The notes: generated by a model from the sequence alone, not told the origin. 64,000 bases of DNA from Porites lobata (GCA_942486035.1 CALNXK010000181.1:905001-969000), one strand, 5' to 3'. Numbered from the stretch's first letter, positions 47,061-60,200 are shown. Numbers and translations are program-made.

Positions 47061-48291
47061 GAAGTAATAGCCATAAACAGGAAAAGTAATTGGAAATGAA
47101 ACTGGATTATTACCGCAACCACGGTGTGAGAGCGTTGGCGCTAAGCATGATAACATTTCGTTGAGAGCAATGGCTGTGTGATTTTCATGTTTACGTTTTA
47201 TCGATAGGCGAAGATGGAGTGTTTCAATCAGCATACTTGACATTTTTAGCGCCGGGTTTTGCTGCAAGGTTCTGATAACGCCTATCGTTGCCCTTGTTTA
47301 GCGTGTAGTAAGTCACTTATTGGATGGTAATGGTGCAATAGATAAAAAATATCAATTCCACAGTACGACACCTCTGTTTATTCTTAATAATGATTTACAT
47401 GGTGTACCCGACCTTTAAATTATGACCTTATTCATATTTTGTTCAATTATATTACAACTATCTGCCCAGTCCCTTTTCGAGCAGGGAAAATATAGGAAAG
47501 ACAGCAACAAAGCTATAACAAGAAACATCACAAAAAATAAACCGTCACAATTTCTTTCACTGGAGTAAAATCGTATCAGTACCAATTTTATATGTTGTGG
47601 TAAACTGGAAAACAACTTATTTTTTTTGCTGCAGCTAATGTTGCACAAAAAGAGAAAACCCTGGTAAAAATATGTTCATTTCATTCAGTAAAGTGTTTGA
47701 GTACCAATGAACTGCAGGACTGCAGGAAAGGTGCCAATAGTATACGAGCCCTCTTGAAGTGCTAGTCTGCCCTCGGTATAAGTGTTTAGTTCCTTACCCA
47801 ATTTTTATAATAATAGTCGGTGACAACAGTCCCAGACGGAAAATATAATTTGAAACATGTAATTGTCAACTCTACAGAGTCTAACAGATTTGTTTTACCT
47901 TAAGACACTACAAGAGACTATAAAAATCATTTTCTTCTGTTCTGAACTGGACAACATATGTGAATACAATAAAGTCTTTCACGTTGCATCATTAGAGGGA
48001 ACACTCACAGTACCACTGATTCTAGTACAGTCAGAAATGGTGACATCAACAATCACATTGCTGAGCATCATTAACACACGAAACATCAAACCTTCAAACC
48101 ATTCAAACCTTTCGCAATATTGTATCAATGGCTTTTTAAAAATTCTGTCAAGTGGCATCAGTTACTTGCATAATAATTAACAGGCTTTGTTCCCAAAGGC
48201 GGATAAGGCTCCAGAAGCATACTTCCAGCCGAGCCCACTTGCGCTCAGGAAAAGAAGCGACAACTTTCGATTCAGTAACGCTATTAGCTAT
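47061..48291. other. gene-free part of the duplication
   Basis: No supported gene. Shared with copy 2 up to about 47677. Confidence 0.4.
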
Positions 48292-50850
48292 TTAGTCGCT
48301 TTCCAAAAAGTTTGGAATAACAGAAACAAATGTGTTGCTTCCAACCTCCATGAACACATTCTTTCTTCTTATTGCATTGACATCAATGGCTACAATTTCT
48401 TCTGATGTCGCAACTTTTGTGGCCATTGGAAGGTGGTCGTTGAAAATTCCTTCCCAATGTCCGGAGAGGGTCATGGCAAATAAAGTGCTCGTTGGAGATA
48501 GGCATCTTACTATTGCCAGGTCGCTGTCTTCCAAATGGATAAAATATTCCATTTGTCCAAACTGTGATTGGTTGCGGCGGGATTTCTTTAAAAGAATTTC
48601 TCGCTGCCACACGAGTATATTCCTGGCTTTGGAATACATGGCCCCTTTGCTGGATTCTTAAAAATTTGGACACTTTGGATCCTTGGGCAATGGAGAATTT
48701 TCCCCTTCTACAGAGAAAGTTCTTTACTGCTTGCCTCTCCTGGTGCGGAAGTACCTCCTGGAGAGGAGCACCCAGAAAGGTGGTTACATCTGGCGGGACA
48801 TTTTCTGACCTAGCATTCAATGAGAGAGAAGTTGTAATAATGTTGAAATACAAATAGCCCAAAAATGTAAAACCAAAATTTTCTTCACTTTCTTTTTGTA
48901 ATGCCTAACCTCGTAGAAGGGGCATCGTTAATAACGAACACAGGCTAGCATAATAGACAGAAACTGGGTTGTTACAGAACAGGAGTTTAAAAATAAGTAT
49001 TTCTTATAATTCCGATTATGCCTGAATTGCAACTGTCACTCTCCTCGGAGACTAGAGTAGACGGAAGAAATTAAGGCAACCATGTCAGAATCAGCTGAGT
49101 TTGAGATTGCTTTTAGTTTTAGTCAATGGAGAATCTGTATTCAGTGACAAACCTGTTCGAAGTTCCTGAAACTTGATGGAGAAAGTCCAAAACGTCAGGG
49201 CTTAGCCCTTGATGCTCTAGTTGTTCCAGGATTTCTGGCCCCATCTGACAATGAAGAACATGATCTGCTCAATTTTGTAATAATATAGGCTTATGTTTTT
49301 ACAGAGAAACTATTAGCACAACTATCATTGCCTTACATTTTGTACATTTGTTTGCCGGGTCTGTAAACTATCTTATCCCCCATCTCCCCTCAAGATTTAA
49401 AAAAATATTAATCTTCACACCCGCTCTGAAATAATTATAGCGGGTTCCATGAATCATGGCTTTTATAAACCCTTTAGTGGACTCGTACGGAATGTGCCGC
49501 AGCATGTGTACCTTCATCGTCATTGTTTCTTCTCCTACAAAGAAATTAAGATAGAATTAAGGAAGACAGGGATGAGGGAATGGATTGTTGGATAAATGAA
49601 TGAATGAATGAATGAATTAGCCTGTAAAAATGGTGGATGGATGGGTAGATGCATGGGTGGATGATTGAGTGAATGAAAGGATGGATTTAGAGAATGAATG
49701 AATACGACCTAAAGATGAACAGAAAACACTTATGACTTAAAATATAAAGGGTCATACACCAGGGCGCCTTTTATGATGGCACTAATAATTGTTTATTTGC
49801 TGTGCCACCTCAGGGCGCTGTCAACTATATCTTTTAACAGGAAGTATTTCTTGATGTCCACTATATGGTATGATAATATTTCCATGAAGTGCATCGTAAG
49901 AAGTGTGTAGTGATTTCAAAAAGGAATGCATGGATTGTAATATTTTTCAGTTGTCAAGACAAAAAAATGTCTGGTCACTGGACGACTGCCTCTTATAGTT
50001 GCCCCATGGGCTTGCAAAAGTCATCCAGAACAAGTTCGGCTTTCCTTAGATCTCCACTTGGGATGTTATCTGTAAAAAGAACATAGATGAACCATGCTAA
50101 TAAGATGAAATGCTCCAGATACAGGGAAGGTAGCACTTCCTCTAGAACTGGGATACTGTAATGCAGGAGCCAAGCTCTGTATTTATTTGCTGCAATTGAT
50201 GCACGTTAAAATGTATGTCGAGGATAGTAAAAGCTTTCCCTTTAAGATATTAGAAAACTTCTAAGTCAGTCGGATATTTACCTTTCCAGTCTTCCCTCTT
50301 GTCAAGTTTACGGTGCAATCTGGAGATACAGTCCATGATTCGTATCGACTGCACGCATTTGTTTAGAAGTGGAAGCTGTAAGGTAAGAGAGGATACCGTG
50401 TGCAATTATATGTTTGTTTACTAAAGTAACAATGGGGACAGTTAAGCGCTGCATCTTTCTAAGCAATTTTTATTGAACGGTTTCATAATATATAAGTGCC
50501 ATTTATCATGAACTGTTCCATGAAAGCATTTAATGAAGGGCAGAAAAGAAAGAAAGTTTGCAGGTCCAATGACTTAGTAAAAGCCTATCAAAGTCAAACT
50601 ACCGGTATGTTAAAAAAAAATGGACTCAAACTCTTACCTTGTCTCCTATAAAAAAGGGCTTTGCTTTGTTGTCTTTGCTTAGCCACAGATTCAATAGCTG
50701 TGGGAGGATGCCCAAAAGAACAGTGTGCATGCAGTCCACCACGAGGCCCTTGAAAATATCAAACGTTCTGTGCAGCAGCAAGACTCTAGCTCCCCTTTAT
50801 ACCTTGACACTAACCCACTTCCTTTTAAGGCCCTCATCAGGGAGCTTTCG
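48292..50850 (-). pseudogene. CACTA-like (EnSpm) transposase relic, copy 1
   Basis: Spliced minus-strand pieces in order: RTFDIFKGLVVDCMHTVLLG (to donor GACAAG|GTAAGAG near 50637); LPLLNKCVQSIRIMDCISRL (50389-50280, acceptor and donor present); an exon near 50066-49985; VHMLRHIPYESTKGF near 49500, recalling the HxLxHLP block; and a C-terminal frame 48639-48292 with QMEYFIHLEDSDLAIVRCLS and ending in IPNFLESD. The DxMHxxLLG box and the tail match CACTA/EnSpm-type transposases as I remember them from cnidarians. Frameshifts between pieces make it non-functional. The N-terminal half was replaced by BEL gag sequence. Confidence 0.6.
49590..49705. repeat. (GAAT/GGAT)n microsatellite, copy 1
   Basis: AATG/GATG tetranucleotide run; the same run lies at about 63495-63600 in copy 2, with fewer repeats. 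Confidence 0.85.
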
Positions 50851-52482
50851 CATCAACGAGATTATGACATCTTCGTTGTCTAACCGACTCACGTAGTTGT
50901 GACCCATACTGGTCAGGACCCTCCTAGCATCTTCCAGTCACCTTACAAACTCCATGAGAGTCGTCGCATCTGCTTTCCACACTTGAATTTCTCTCAGTTT
51001 CTTCATGTGGGCTTCTACTATCATGTGAGGCTGGCCAAAGTTCTCGCGAAGAGTTCTCCAGGCTTCTGTGTACCTTTCACCCACTGTCAAATTAACACAA
51101 CTCCTAATTGCTTCCTTAGCTTTGCCTGAGCACTGAGCTAAAAGGCATGTCAGTCTTTGAGACTCATCAAACACCTGGTTCTCAATATTGTCTCTAAAGT
51201 TCATAACGAACTCCACATACTCCAAAGGGTCTCCACTGAATTTCATCAACCCTACTTTCGGTAAGGATGGCCCTTGCTTGATTGCTTCGGCAACTGCCAC
51301 CCAAGGATCAGGTTGCATGCGTGACTGCGGACTAGCTCGCTGCTCAAAAGGAGGGGCTGAATAAATGTACGTTGATGTGCATTGCCGAGGAGTGTCGGCA
51401 GGATAGAACTCGGTTGCTGATGCATCTAAACCTACAGTTCGTGGGCTACAAGACCATGTAGGCATTCCTGGTGACTGGTGCATCGACATTGGTGATGCCG
51501 CAACAGCTGTGGATGTTGCCCTTGGCAAATTAAAACGAGGTGCATAACTGATAGGCGTGCTGAACTTAGTACAATTAATTGGAGCCTGGGTAGTTAAACT
51601 ACTAGAACTCGTCTTGTGAATTGCAACTCTTCCTACGTTTGGACCAGAAGTCGTGACCGCTGACCCTGATGTTACGTAACTCGCAGTCACCAATGATGAA
51701 AGTGAAGTTTGGGCAATATCTTGTGCTGAAGATGTTTGCATTTTTCCAATGTCAACAACTGGCTGGGATTCTGAAGAGGGTGTGGCACCACCCGTAACAG
51801 GCTGTAACAAATGCCCCTTCGCAGGAGGATAATTGGCACTATGCTCTTTTAAGTAATCATTCATCCCATCCTTCGCTTCATTCTCTTCGCCGCGCTCCGG
51901 TAATAAGTCAATTTCCGCCTGCTCCATCTTAGTTTTAGCACTCCACAGCTCTAATTTCCTGTTACGAAATGCTTCTTCATACCTGTAAATCTTGGCTTCC
52001 ACTCCACTTATCTCTGTGCTAGAGCTTAAAATCAATTCTTGTACACAATTTCGCCGTTTCCGCAGTTCTCCAAGATACCAGTTTCGCTGACGCTTCGCAT
52101 GAACCACTTTCTCGACTCGAACTTCCAATTCATCTATTCTTTTGTTCGGCTCCCTTAATCTAACAGGCCTGGAACTACTGCCTTGTTCTACCGGATCCTC
52201 GCCATAGAAACCAAATTCCACGTTTCCACTTGTTAATGATGGCCCTACTTGCTCTAATTCACCATTCTCATCACCTTGGAACGTGCGCTGAGGCGATTTC
52301 TCTGTTGGCGCCGAATCGGGAACATTTTCCTTCTGTGGAGTCACGTGAGTGGCTGCTTGCTCGTGTCCACCTTTCTTAGCACCACTTTTCGATTTCTTGC
52401 TCTTCGAATTCTTGCCAGTCATTCCGTCCCTATAACCACAGTACTGCTTGAAATCAATAACTTCGAATGATGTAGCGTCCAC
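50780..52482 (-). pseudogene. BEL/Pao gag (DUF1759-type), one in-frame stop
   Basis: Open frame 52482-50938. The first ATG is at about 52422 (MTGKNSKSKKSK). The N-terminal 300 residues are Lys/Ser-rich, then coiled coil, then Ser/Thr/Pro-rich. Residues about 400-514 carry the DUF1759-type capsid (GLMKFSGDPLEYVEFVMNF; RLTCLLAQCSGKAKEAI; AWRTLRENFGQP). A TGA at about 50938 interrupts; the same frame continues (LTSMGHNYVSRL, LMRKLPDEGLKRKW) to about 50800 and then meets CACTA-like sequence. No protease, RT or integrase. The gag would form the capsid in active relatives. Confidence 0.8.
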
Positions 52483-52489
52483 TCATGGC

Positions 52490-52831
52490 TACTTGAAACT
52501 GTACTTTAATCAGTTGTTCACTTGCTAGTTCGTTTCTAATCTGCACATAACTTGTATTCATTCCATTCACAAATTCCACGTGAAAGAGAAAGATTCGCTG
52601 AAATAACAACAACGCGACTATTACAAAGATGATATTTACCGAATAACCGAAAATACTGCATACTTACAAGTTATTGTGCCTTCTTAATGGAAAGGAAAAC
52701 TTGTCCTAACGAAACGACAGTATAACTCCATAACAAAACATGTGCTTTTTCGTGGGAAAGAGCGCCCGTGATATTTTGTGTACGGTCACCGAAGACCACA
52801 CCATATGACGTTTATTTTCTGTCTCTTACAT
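52490..52831. other. gene-free stretch upstream of BEL gag
   Basis: No LTR could be paired. Nothing else recognised. Confidence 0.35.
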
Positions 52832-53036
52832 TAAATGACTTGCAAATTGTACAGTATCACTGCGATACTGATAGGGTACAAGCAAATCAAGGCTTTAGCT
52901 TCAGAACTAAAAGAACAATACGATTACCTTATGTCAAAACCTGATAGTGACATAGAGAATAAAAATTGTGAGAAGTACTCACAAGTGTCTGTTAAATGTG
53001 TGAACAACACCGCGGGTGGATCAAACATAATTAAAG

Positions 53037-53770
53037 TAAATCATGCTTGCAATAGCGACGCGATCGCAGCAAAGTTATAGCGACCTCAGCGTGATGATCG
53101 TGATTGCAGGAAGATGATTGCGATTGCTTCGCAATTTTGAAAAGTCGTATCTGCGATCCCAAGGTCAGGATTGCGATCCTGGCGATGAAATCGCAATCGC
53201 AGCAAAGTTATAATGATCTCAGCCCGATGATCGTGATCGCAGAAAGATTGCGACCGCGGCACGAATAGTATCCCCGATCTCAGGGTCTGGATTGCGATCC
53301 TGGCGATGAAATCGCGATCGCAGTGGCATTGTACTCATCGCGGCGTGGTGATTTCGATCACAGCAGAGATTGAGCAATCGTGGCGAAATGAGAGCGATCT
53401 CAGCGCAATGATCGTAATCGCAGCGCAATGATTATAATCGCAGAAAGATGATTGCGATCGTAAAGACAGACAGCCTTTATTTTAGCTTGATGATACTGAA
53501 AGCTATGCAGCTCATAGGGTGGTGCGATTTTGAAAAATAGTATCTGCGATGGCAGCGACATTGTACTTATTGTCGCGTGATCATCGTGACCACGGCGAAG
53601 ATATAGTGATCGTGGCGAAGCTATAGCGATCTCAAGGCGATGATCGTGATTGCAGGAAGAAGATTGCTATCGCAGCAATGATCACGCGCAATTTTGAAAC
53701 AGTGTCACGATTGCAACCGCATTGTACTGATCGCGGCGTGGTCATCGCGATAATGTGACAATTAACATGT
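53037..53770. repeat. GATCGC-rich satellite, copy 2
   Basis: Same satellite as 46200-47060, slightly shorter. Confidence 0.85.
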
Positions 53771-54535
53771 ATGCGCTGTGGTGCTGTTAGTGCAATAGTT
53801 GCAAAGTAATAGTGATAAACAGGAAAAGTAATAAAACGAAACTGGACTATTACCTCGATCGCGGTGTGAGAGCTTTGGAGCTTATCCCTGTTGCATCATG
53901 GCAAACTAAGTAGCACGATAACACTTCGTTTAGAGCGATTGCGGCATGATTTTCATGTTTACGCAAGGTAGCTGAAAAAGAAGATCGCATGGCAATTTTT
54001 AACATTTCATCGATAGGCTAAGATGGAGGGTTTCGATCAGCATGCTTGACATTTTTAGCGCCTTGTTTTGCCGCAAGGTTCTGATAACGCCTATCATTGC
54101 CCGTGTTTAGCGTGTAGTAAGTCGCTTATTGGATGCTAATGGTGCAATAGATAAAAAATGTCAATTCCACAGTACGATACTTCTGTTTATTGTTAATAAT
54201 GATTTACACGGTGTACCCGACCTTTTACATTATGACCTTATACATATTTTGTTCAATTATATTACAACTATCTCCCCAGCCTCTTTTCCAGCAGGGAAAA
54301 TAAAGGAAAGACAGCGACAAAACTATAACAAGAAACAACACACAAAAAATAAACAGTCACAAGGTATGCAACTTTACTGTGCAATTCCTTTCACTGGAAT
54401 AAAATCGTATCAGTACCAATTTTATATGTCGTGGTAAACTGGAAAACAACTTATTTAATTTGCTGCAGCTAATGTTGCATAAAAAGAAAAAACCCGGTTA
54501 AAAATATGCTCACTGGATCTAGGTTGTCACTTTAA

Positions 54536-54724
54536 ATGGCAAATAAAGTGCTCGTTGGAGATAGGCATCTTACTATTGCCAGGTCGCTGTCTTCCAAATG
54601 GATAAAATATTCCATTTGTCCAAACTTTGATTGGTTGCGGCGGGATTTGTTTAAAAGAATTTCTCATCGTCACACGAGTATATTCCTGGCTTTGGAATAC
54701 ATGGCCCCTTGGCTGGATTCTTAA
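54536..54724 (-). pseudogene. CACTA-like transposase relic, copy 2, C-terminal piece
   Basis: Homologous to 48473-48661; the remaining C-terminus is deleted and the right-hand side is displaced to 62502 by the Kolobok. Confidence 0.55.
54721..54724. repeat. TTAA target duplication, left
   Basis: TTAA, repeated at 62502-62505; single TTAA at the empty site 48658-48661. Confidence 0.95.
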
Positions 54725-54953
54725 AGGGACACAGTCAGCTGGTGCGCATGTGCATTGGATACCATTTCTCAGCTAATTTGCATATCACAACGTCACCCGC
54801 GCGAATCCAAAAGTGAGATGCGCATCCCGTCGGGAAATCTTCAATGAATCTTCAAACCTCTTGAATCGAAGTAAACGCGAGTCTACATAGTTCTTATAGA
54901 GCGTAATTTATACCAAGGCACTGATTTTCTTTAATACCACGGATAATTTACCG

Positions 54954-56636
54954 ATGGACTTGTCCAGGGAAGGCGAAACGTCTCTGAGAAGCGAAACGTC
55001 CGAAGTCGAAGAATCAGCGGAGGTGAGAAGCACTCTGTGATTTCAATCAGATACTTTGCTTTTATATGCTTTAGCTGAATTGCGTTTTAAAGCTTCTCCA
55101 CTTTCTAAATTATTTTAGGAACCAGACCCATGTAATTGTAAGAGTGCTTGCTCAACCCGAAGAAAGGAGGGTTCAACGAGAGGTTGCGCTTGTCGGTGCG
55201 GGAAGCCTTCTAAACCCTGCCAAAATAAGGTGAGATAAAAAGATATTTCTTTCATCTTTGTATGTAAGGCTTTAGGTCAATTATCGTTTGCGCTAGTGCT
55301 TCTCAAGTCACAATGAAATGGTCAAGGCACTTTACAGATATTCCGAGATGTGAATATAAACATCTAGTACGCTAACCGAACTCAAGCTTATTATTACCCA
55401 CGAAAATTACGAAGAAGCTAAAACAACTTGCTAGCCTATGTTCATTCTTCTGTGAAATTTGAGAACTACTCATAGACACAATAATTTGTTGTTGAACAGG
55501 CTAATGCTACGAACCCTGCTAGGGACAACCAAGCCACTCAACGCCCAAGCGAAGAGAATGAGCGTGTTGCTGCAAACCAACAAGTCAAGGTAAAATGTCA
55601 ATTATTGACCCAGGATTTGCGACGCTTCTATTATACTTTGTACAACGTTGTTTCTACAAAGCTCAGGACCTCTATTGCAACGCGTTACGATGCATAACAA
55701 AAGAATATTGTCACAAACAGGGTGTAAGTAACTTATATTTTTATGGGTTTTTATTATACAAGTCTTCATCTTCCTGTCATTTTATTCAATCGAAATTCGG
55801 GACACAGGCACAGAAATTTGACTCACTGAGTTGTAATATGCTCCTGAACCGACCACTATTCCTTATGGGTGTGCAGAAACTAATATGCTAACTCTTTGTC
55901 GTGGGCCTTCAAGTTTTTGTCACTCTTTTATATGCTATAGTTATAGATACCAATGTCCCACTAATCCATACTTGCCACATAAATGAACAAGGACTGGAGA
56001 TGTTATGGATCTGCTATAGGATCATCATTCCAAATGAATGTTGTTCTCTATAATTTGCAGGATTTCATAAACACACTTGACTCAGAGACCGTAAAGAAAC
56101 TGTGCATTAGAAGCCTGAGACGGGGAATTGGAAGTCTAGATTATATAGACTCCTTGCTCATTATGGAAGATGATCTGGATAATGATAATAATGAAGATGA
56201 CATTGCTGAGGCGCATAGTCCTGCAGCTGAGGCTAGTATCACAATAACACCACCACCCCAACCCATCCCTCTGCAGAGGCAAGGACCACGTCCTGAGTGG
56301 TGTGTATGTGGGAATTGCCGCAACATGCCCCTGGAGGTGGAGAAGGTGTGCTGTAGGAAAAAAAACTGCGATGCCAAAAAACCAAGATTCAAAAAACTGT
56401 GTTTGGACCCTGATTATCTTGAACTGTCAATAAAAAGCAGTGCTGATATCAGGAATGACAGGCAAAACAACAGCACTAGAAGTTTTAGAAAAGCTGCTTA
56501 TCGCCACTATATTCTTGATAAGCATGGATATTTAGGCAAGGGAAGGAGGAGAGTTGCACCATCATGTGTTGTCTGGGAAATCCGTGAACATTACCCATCT
56601 TCTACTGGCATCTACATGGGTTTCAAGGAGCGCTGA
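54954..56636 (+). CDS. P2X7 C-terminal-like domain protein of the Kolobok
   Basis: Four exons, all in phase: 54954-55022, 55119-55229, 55500-55589 and 56061-56636, each with GT..AG borders; 281 residues. Exon 1 is acidic. Exon 2 is cysteine-rich (CNCKSACS, CACRCGKPSKPC), like a short CXC zinc motif. Exon 4 has an acidic linker, a Pro-rich stretch and then the zinc-binding fold named for the cytoplasmic C-terminus of P2X7 receptors: WCVCGNCRNMP, EVEKVCC, FRKAAYRHYI and GKGRRRVAPSCVVWEIRE, ending YMGFKER. No membrane segment, so not an ion channel. Role in transposition is unproven; DNA or protein binding is an inference. Confidence 0.85.
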
Positions 56637-56875
56637 ACACTCTTACTGTACATGATAATGTTATTAAGGAAAACTAAATGACACCAGAGTTTGAGATAAA
56701 CCAGCAACAACATTGCCATATTATTTACTTGATTTGTGAATCCTTATTACAACCTTTTATTCTACATCAGTCACTTGATCTACATTAACAACTTGTTTGC
56801 TTGAATTACAAAACCATAGTGACAGTGATCAAATACTGTCACCAGAAAGCTTGTTTGCTTGTGAGAGTTATTATT

Positions 56876-57155
56876 GGTACTCCGGATTTCAAGTGACAGC
56901 GATGATTGAATGGGTGCAAAAATTAAAATCCCAAAAAATGCCCGGGCCAAAATTTAATCTCGAACAAATCCCATGCCGAAATTTCCAAGCCATAAACATT
57001 CCTTGGAGGCTTGATACAAACATTAAAATCCCTATTAAAAAAAAAAAAAAAATGCTTGCAAAACTGTCACTGCCCCCCAAAGATCCCGAGATCGAAAATT
57101 TCAACTCCCCCGCAAAAATCCTTTGATAATCCCTGTAACTTGAAATCCGGAGTAC
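56876..57155. mobile_element. 280-bp MITE nested in the Kolobok
   Basis: Terminal inverted repeats of about 24 bases: GGTACTCCGGATTTCAAGT at the left and its reverse complement at the right, one mismatch beyond. AT-rich inside, with an A-tract at 57034-57050. Sits between the two converging genes. No clear target duplication; a C-rich run follows on the right. Confidence 0.82.
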
Positions 57156-57207
57156 CACCCACCACCCCTCCCCCCCCACCCCTGGGGTGGAAATTGCCAT
57201 TAAAAAC

Positions 57208-60200
57208 TTATTTCTTAGTTTCAAACCTTGTCTGATGTCTTTCAAACAATTCCTTAGAAGATACGGGAGCCGTGTGGGCAATGGTTGACGCTATTCTCTC
57301 GGGGTCATTTTCTGATAGAGACACGTGTCTGTCTGTATGCAAGACATCTTCCATGCGTCGGCGAAAAACTTTGGCCATTATTATGGGAATGTAATCATAA
57401 TCCTTGTCTACTTTTATGATCCGTGTGTTCCACTCTTTTGTGCGTTGATTGTATTTCCTGCTATATCTTGCTTCCCCCCCTTTTGATCCCACAGCAACTT
57501 TTCTGTCAAGATGATAATTCCAATCGATTGCTGCTAGCTGCTTTCTTGCCTTGTAAAACCTGTACCTGTTACAGAGATAGAAGAGGATGTTACATGGTGA
57601 CACAGATATGATTTTTCTCTTGGAAACGTCAACTATTTTTCAACTTGACAAAAGAAATTTAGAATCTCCAAGTGGGCATGTTCTCAATGAAACATTGTAT
57701 GGAGCACATTTGCAGAAGAAGCAAAATTTACACGTTTGCTTGCCCAATAAATGAAGCTGGTGTTTCTTTGACATACATCTATAAATCAACTTCCCCACAC
57801 CCACCACTCCAAATTATGCAGCAATTATGTCACTAATGATGCCCACCTTGGAATTTTAGAGACCCTTGACAAAGATGGGGCATAACAACTGAAACTGTCT
57901 TCTTGAAACACTTCCTTTTTCACCCTCCCCCCATACATACAGTTCTATCACATGTGATCCCCTCCTGGATTCAACAGTTGCAGTAGTACTTTGCTTGTGA
58001 ACTTACAATTATTATTATTATATAACAAAAATACATTTGGGCCTAAGAAATTAAGTCTATCTATGACTTGTGCAATATAAGTAAATTATCAACTAATTAA
58101 AATCATACTTGTAAGAAGTTCTCTTAGCAGCATATGCCAATGACATGCTGTTGAGGCATTCCAAAGATCCTGTGTGCCTTTAAAACATAAGAATGATACT
58201 ACAATGAGGATTCCATTGGGGATTTGAATGTCTTTTCAGGTTTCTTAGCGATGGACATCAGACTCAACCCCCTAAATAATTGTCTTGTCAAAATATGCAT
58301 TCCTGTTGTGGCTGAAAGTAAACTAAAAGCATGCTACCCCCAAAAATAAACATCTGTTGAATGTAATTCAAATCACCACATGTCACAGATGAAAAGCATT
58401 TACCTAAACTTCACATAATACTTGAAGCTATCGAGTAGTGATGGCTCAAGCACCACTTTCTGCAATGCTTCATAGTCCTGCTCCCTCCGGTCGAACCAAG
58501 GTGGGTGTTCTTCGTTTGGTTCCATTTCTTCGTGGTTGCATCTTCCTGTAGTCCACTCATGTTCATTACATGCGTGATGCAGTAGGCTTAGCCATTTGTC
58601 CTATGAAATAAGCCAGTAATATGATCAGGTACTTCACACATGATGACAAGACACTTGTTCACTACATGGGAATATGAGTGAAAATACAAGGGCTGACCTT
58701 GACTGGCATTGTATGGTATGAATCATAGATATGAAAAAACCTCTTGCTCTTAAATAGTTAAGTTATTTAACTATCTACCTTCATTGCTGCAAGAGCCTCG
58801 GTGGTGTCTTCATGTTCAGATGCAATTGAACAGCAATGCCAGAAGTGATTTATTATTTGATTCGACCACTTTCCCACTTTATCATTTCCTTTGGTACTGG
58901 CAACCTACCAAAAAAAACAACACACAAATACAGGGGTATTTCATATTAGTAATGTCACATTTGGATTTTACCCCCAACCCCTGAATTTCATCATTTTTTT
59001 TGGAAGGGGGGAGCAGGGCTTAGGCAAAAAAAGTAAGTATCCATTATTCTACACTAAAGTTTCTGACCATCATTCCCAGTCGGGGCGGAGGGTGTAGGAA
59101 GGTTAATACACTGAAGCACCTAGAATAATGCAAATTCTTTATTTTGTCTCACTACCTTTTGAATACTCTTGCGTATGCTTTTCGCCTTGTGCCAGACATC
59201 CAGAGAGTGGAAGAGGGTCTTGAATTCATCAGCTAGGGAAACACACAAAAAAATAATATTAGCCATTAATTTTATAGAAAATGGGGTTGTAACTTTCATC
59301 TGAGGGTTAGTTTGAGAAAATTCACATTATGAACAAACATTGATGTCATAAAATGACAGCTGTAATACACCACAATGTACAGATTCTCTAATCCAACATC
59401 ACCGTACTTTACATCATTTCAACAAAAAAGCAGGAATAACCCTGGGTAATCATTAAACTGTGAACCTGACAGGGATCTATACCCGATTGGACAGAAACAC
59501 AGCCAAACATTAGATAAAGCTCACTGTACAACTAGTTCCAATTTACCTATAAGCTTCTTTATAGAGGATGATGCATCTGTACAAACTTCAATAACATTTA
59601 AGACTCTCTGGAGTCTCTGTAGACAGTGGTTCAAGGCCTTCTTTTCCATTGTACTTGATTTCAATCCAACATGTCTTTTGTCCAGGACTTCTATTTCGAT
59701 CACATAGCCAGTGATCATCTCCATTACGTAGTAGCACAGATTTTTGGCTGAAAAGCCAGGAGAGTCACACTGCCCATCCCCACAAACAGTAAGGTCATCA
59801 TTGGCAAATTGGGCCCACAATTCCTCTCTCATATGTTCCCACCATTCATCAATTACAGGGGCACAATACAGTTTCTGGATTCTCGACTCTCGAGTCCTAG
59901 GTGCTTTGCAAATTTTTCAATTTTTGAAAAATTGTTTCCTGACGTGAGAACTGCAGCTGCCGTTTGGAGGTTATTGGACAACATGCCATTTGCATCTCCT
60001 GAAGTACAAAACCGTCCCTTGTGCCCAGCTGGACACTTGCAACGAATTACTGCACAAGTGCCACACAGTGAGTATTCAAGAGTCGCCATGTGAATGCACC
60101 CTGGAAACTTGCATGGCCCTGCAAGCTGCTGCAGCAGCAGATCTAACGAGCAGATTACTTTCGTTCCTTTGATATGACCAAGTTCTTCTGTATAGAGAAT

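Larger units (their letters stand above)
45037..50106. repeat. segmental duplication, copy 1 (empty site)
   Basis: Matches 52832-54724 plus 62502-64000. Copy 2 lacks about 45089-45209, 45361-46298 and 47677-48472 relative to this copy, and has short insertions near 63095 and 63365. Position 48658-48661 is the TTAA into which the Kolobok inserted in copy 2. The right limit is set by the window end in copy 2. Confidence 0.9.
52832..54724. repeat. segmental duplication, copy 2, left part
   Basis: Matches copy 1 with the deletions noted there. The Penelope-like coding part is almost entirely deleted (jump at about 53037 straight into the satellite). Confidence 0.88.

Noticed and set aside
48383..48862. 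159-codon minus ORF
   Set aside because: Only its first part may be coding; over 48383-48640 the other minus frame carries the recognisable CACTA-like C-terminus.
54954..56636. A true P2X receptor
   Set aside because: Only the C-terminal zinc domain is present; no transmembrane helices or ectodomain.
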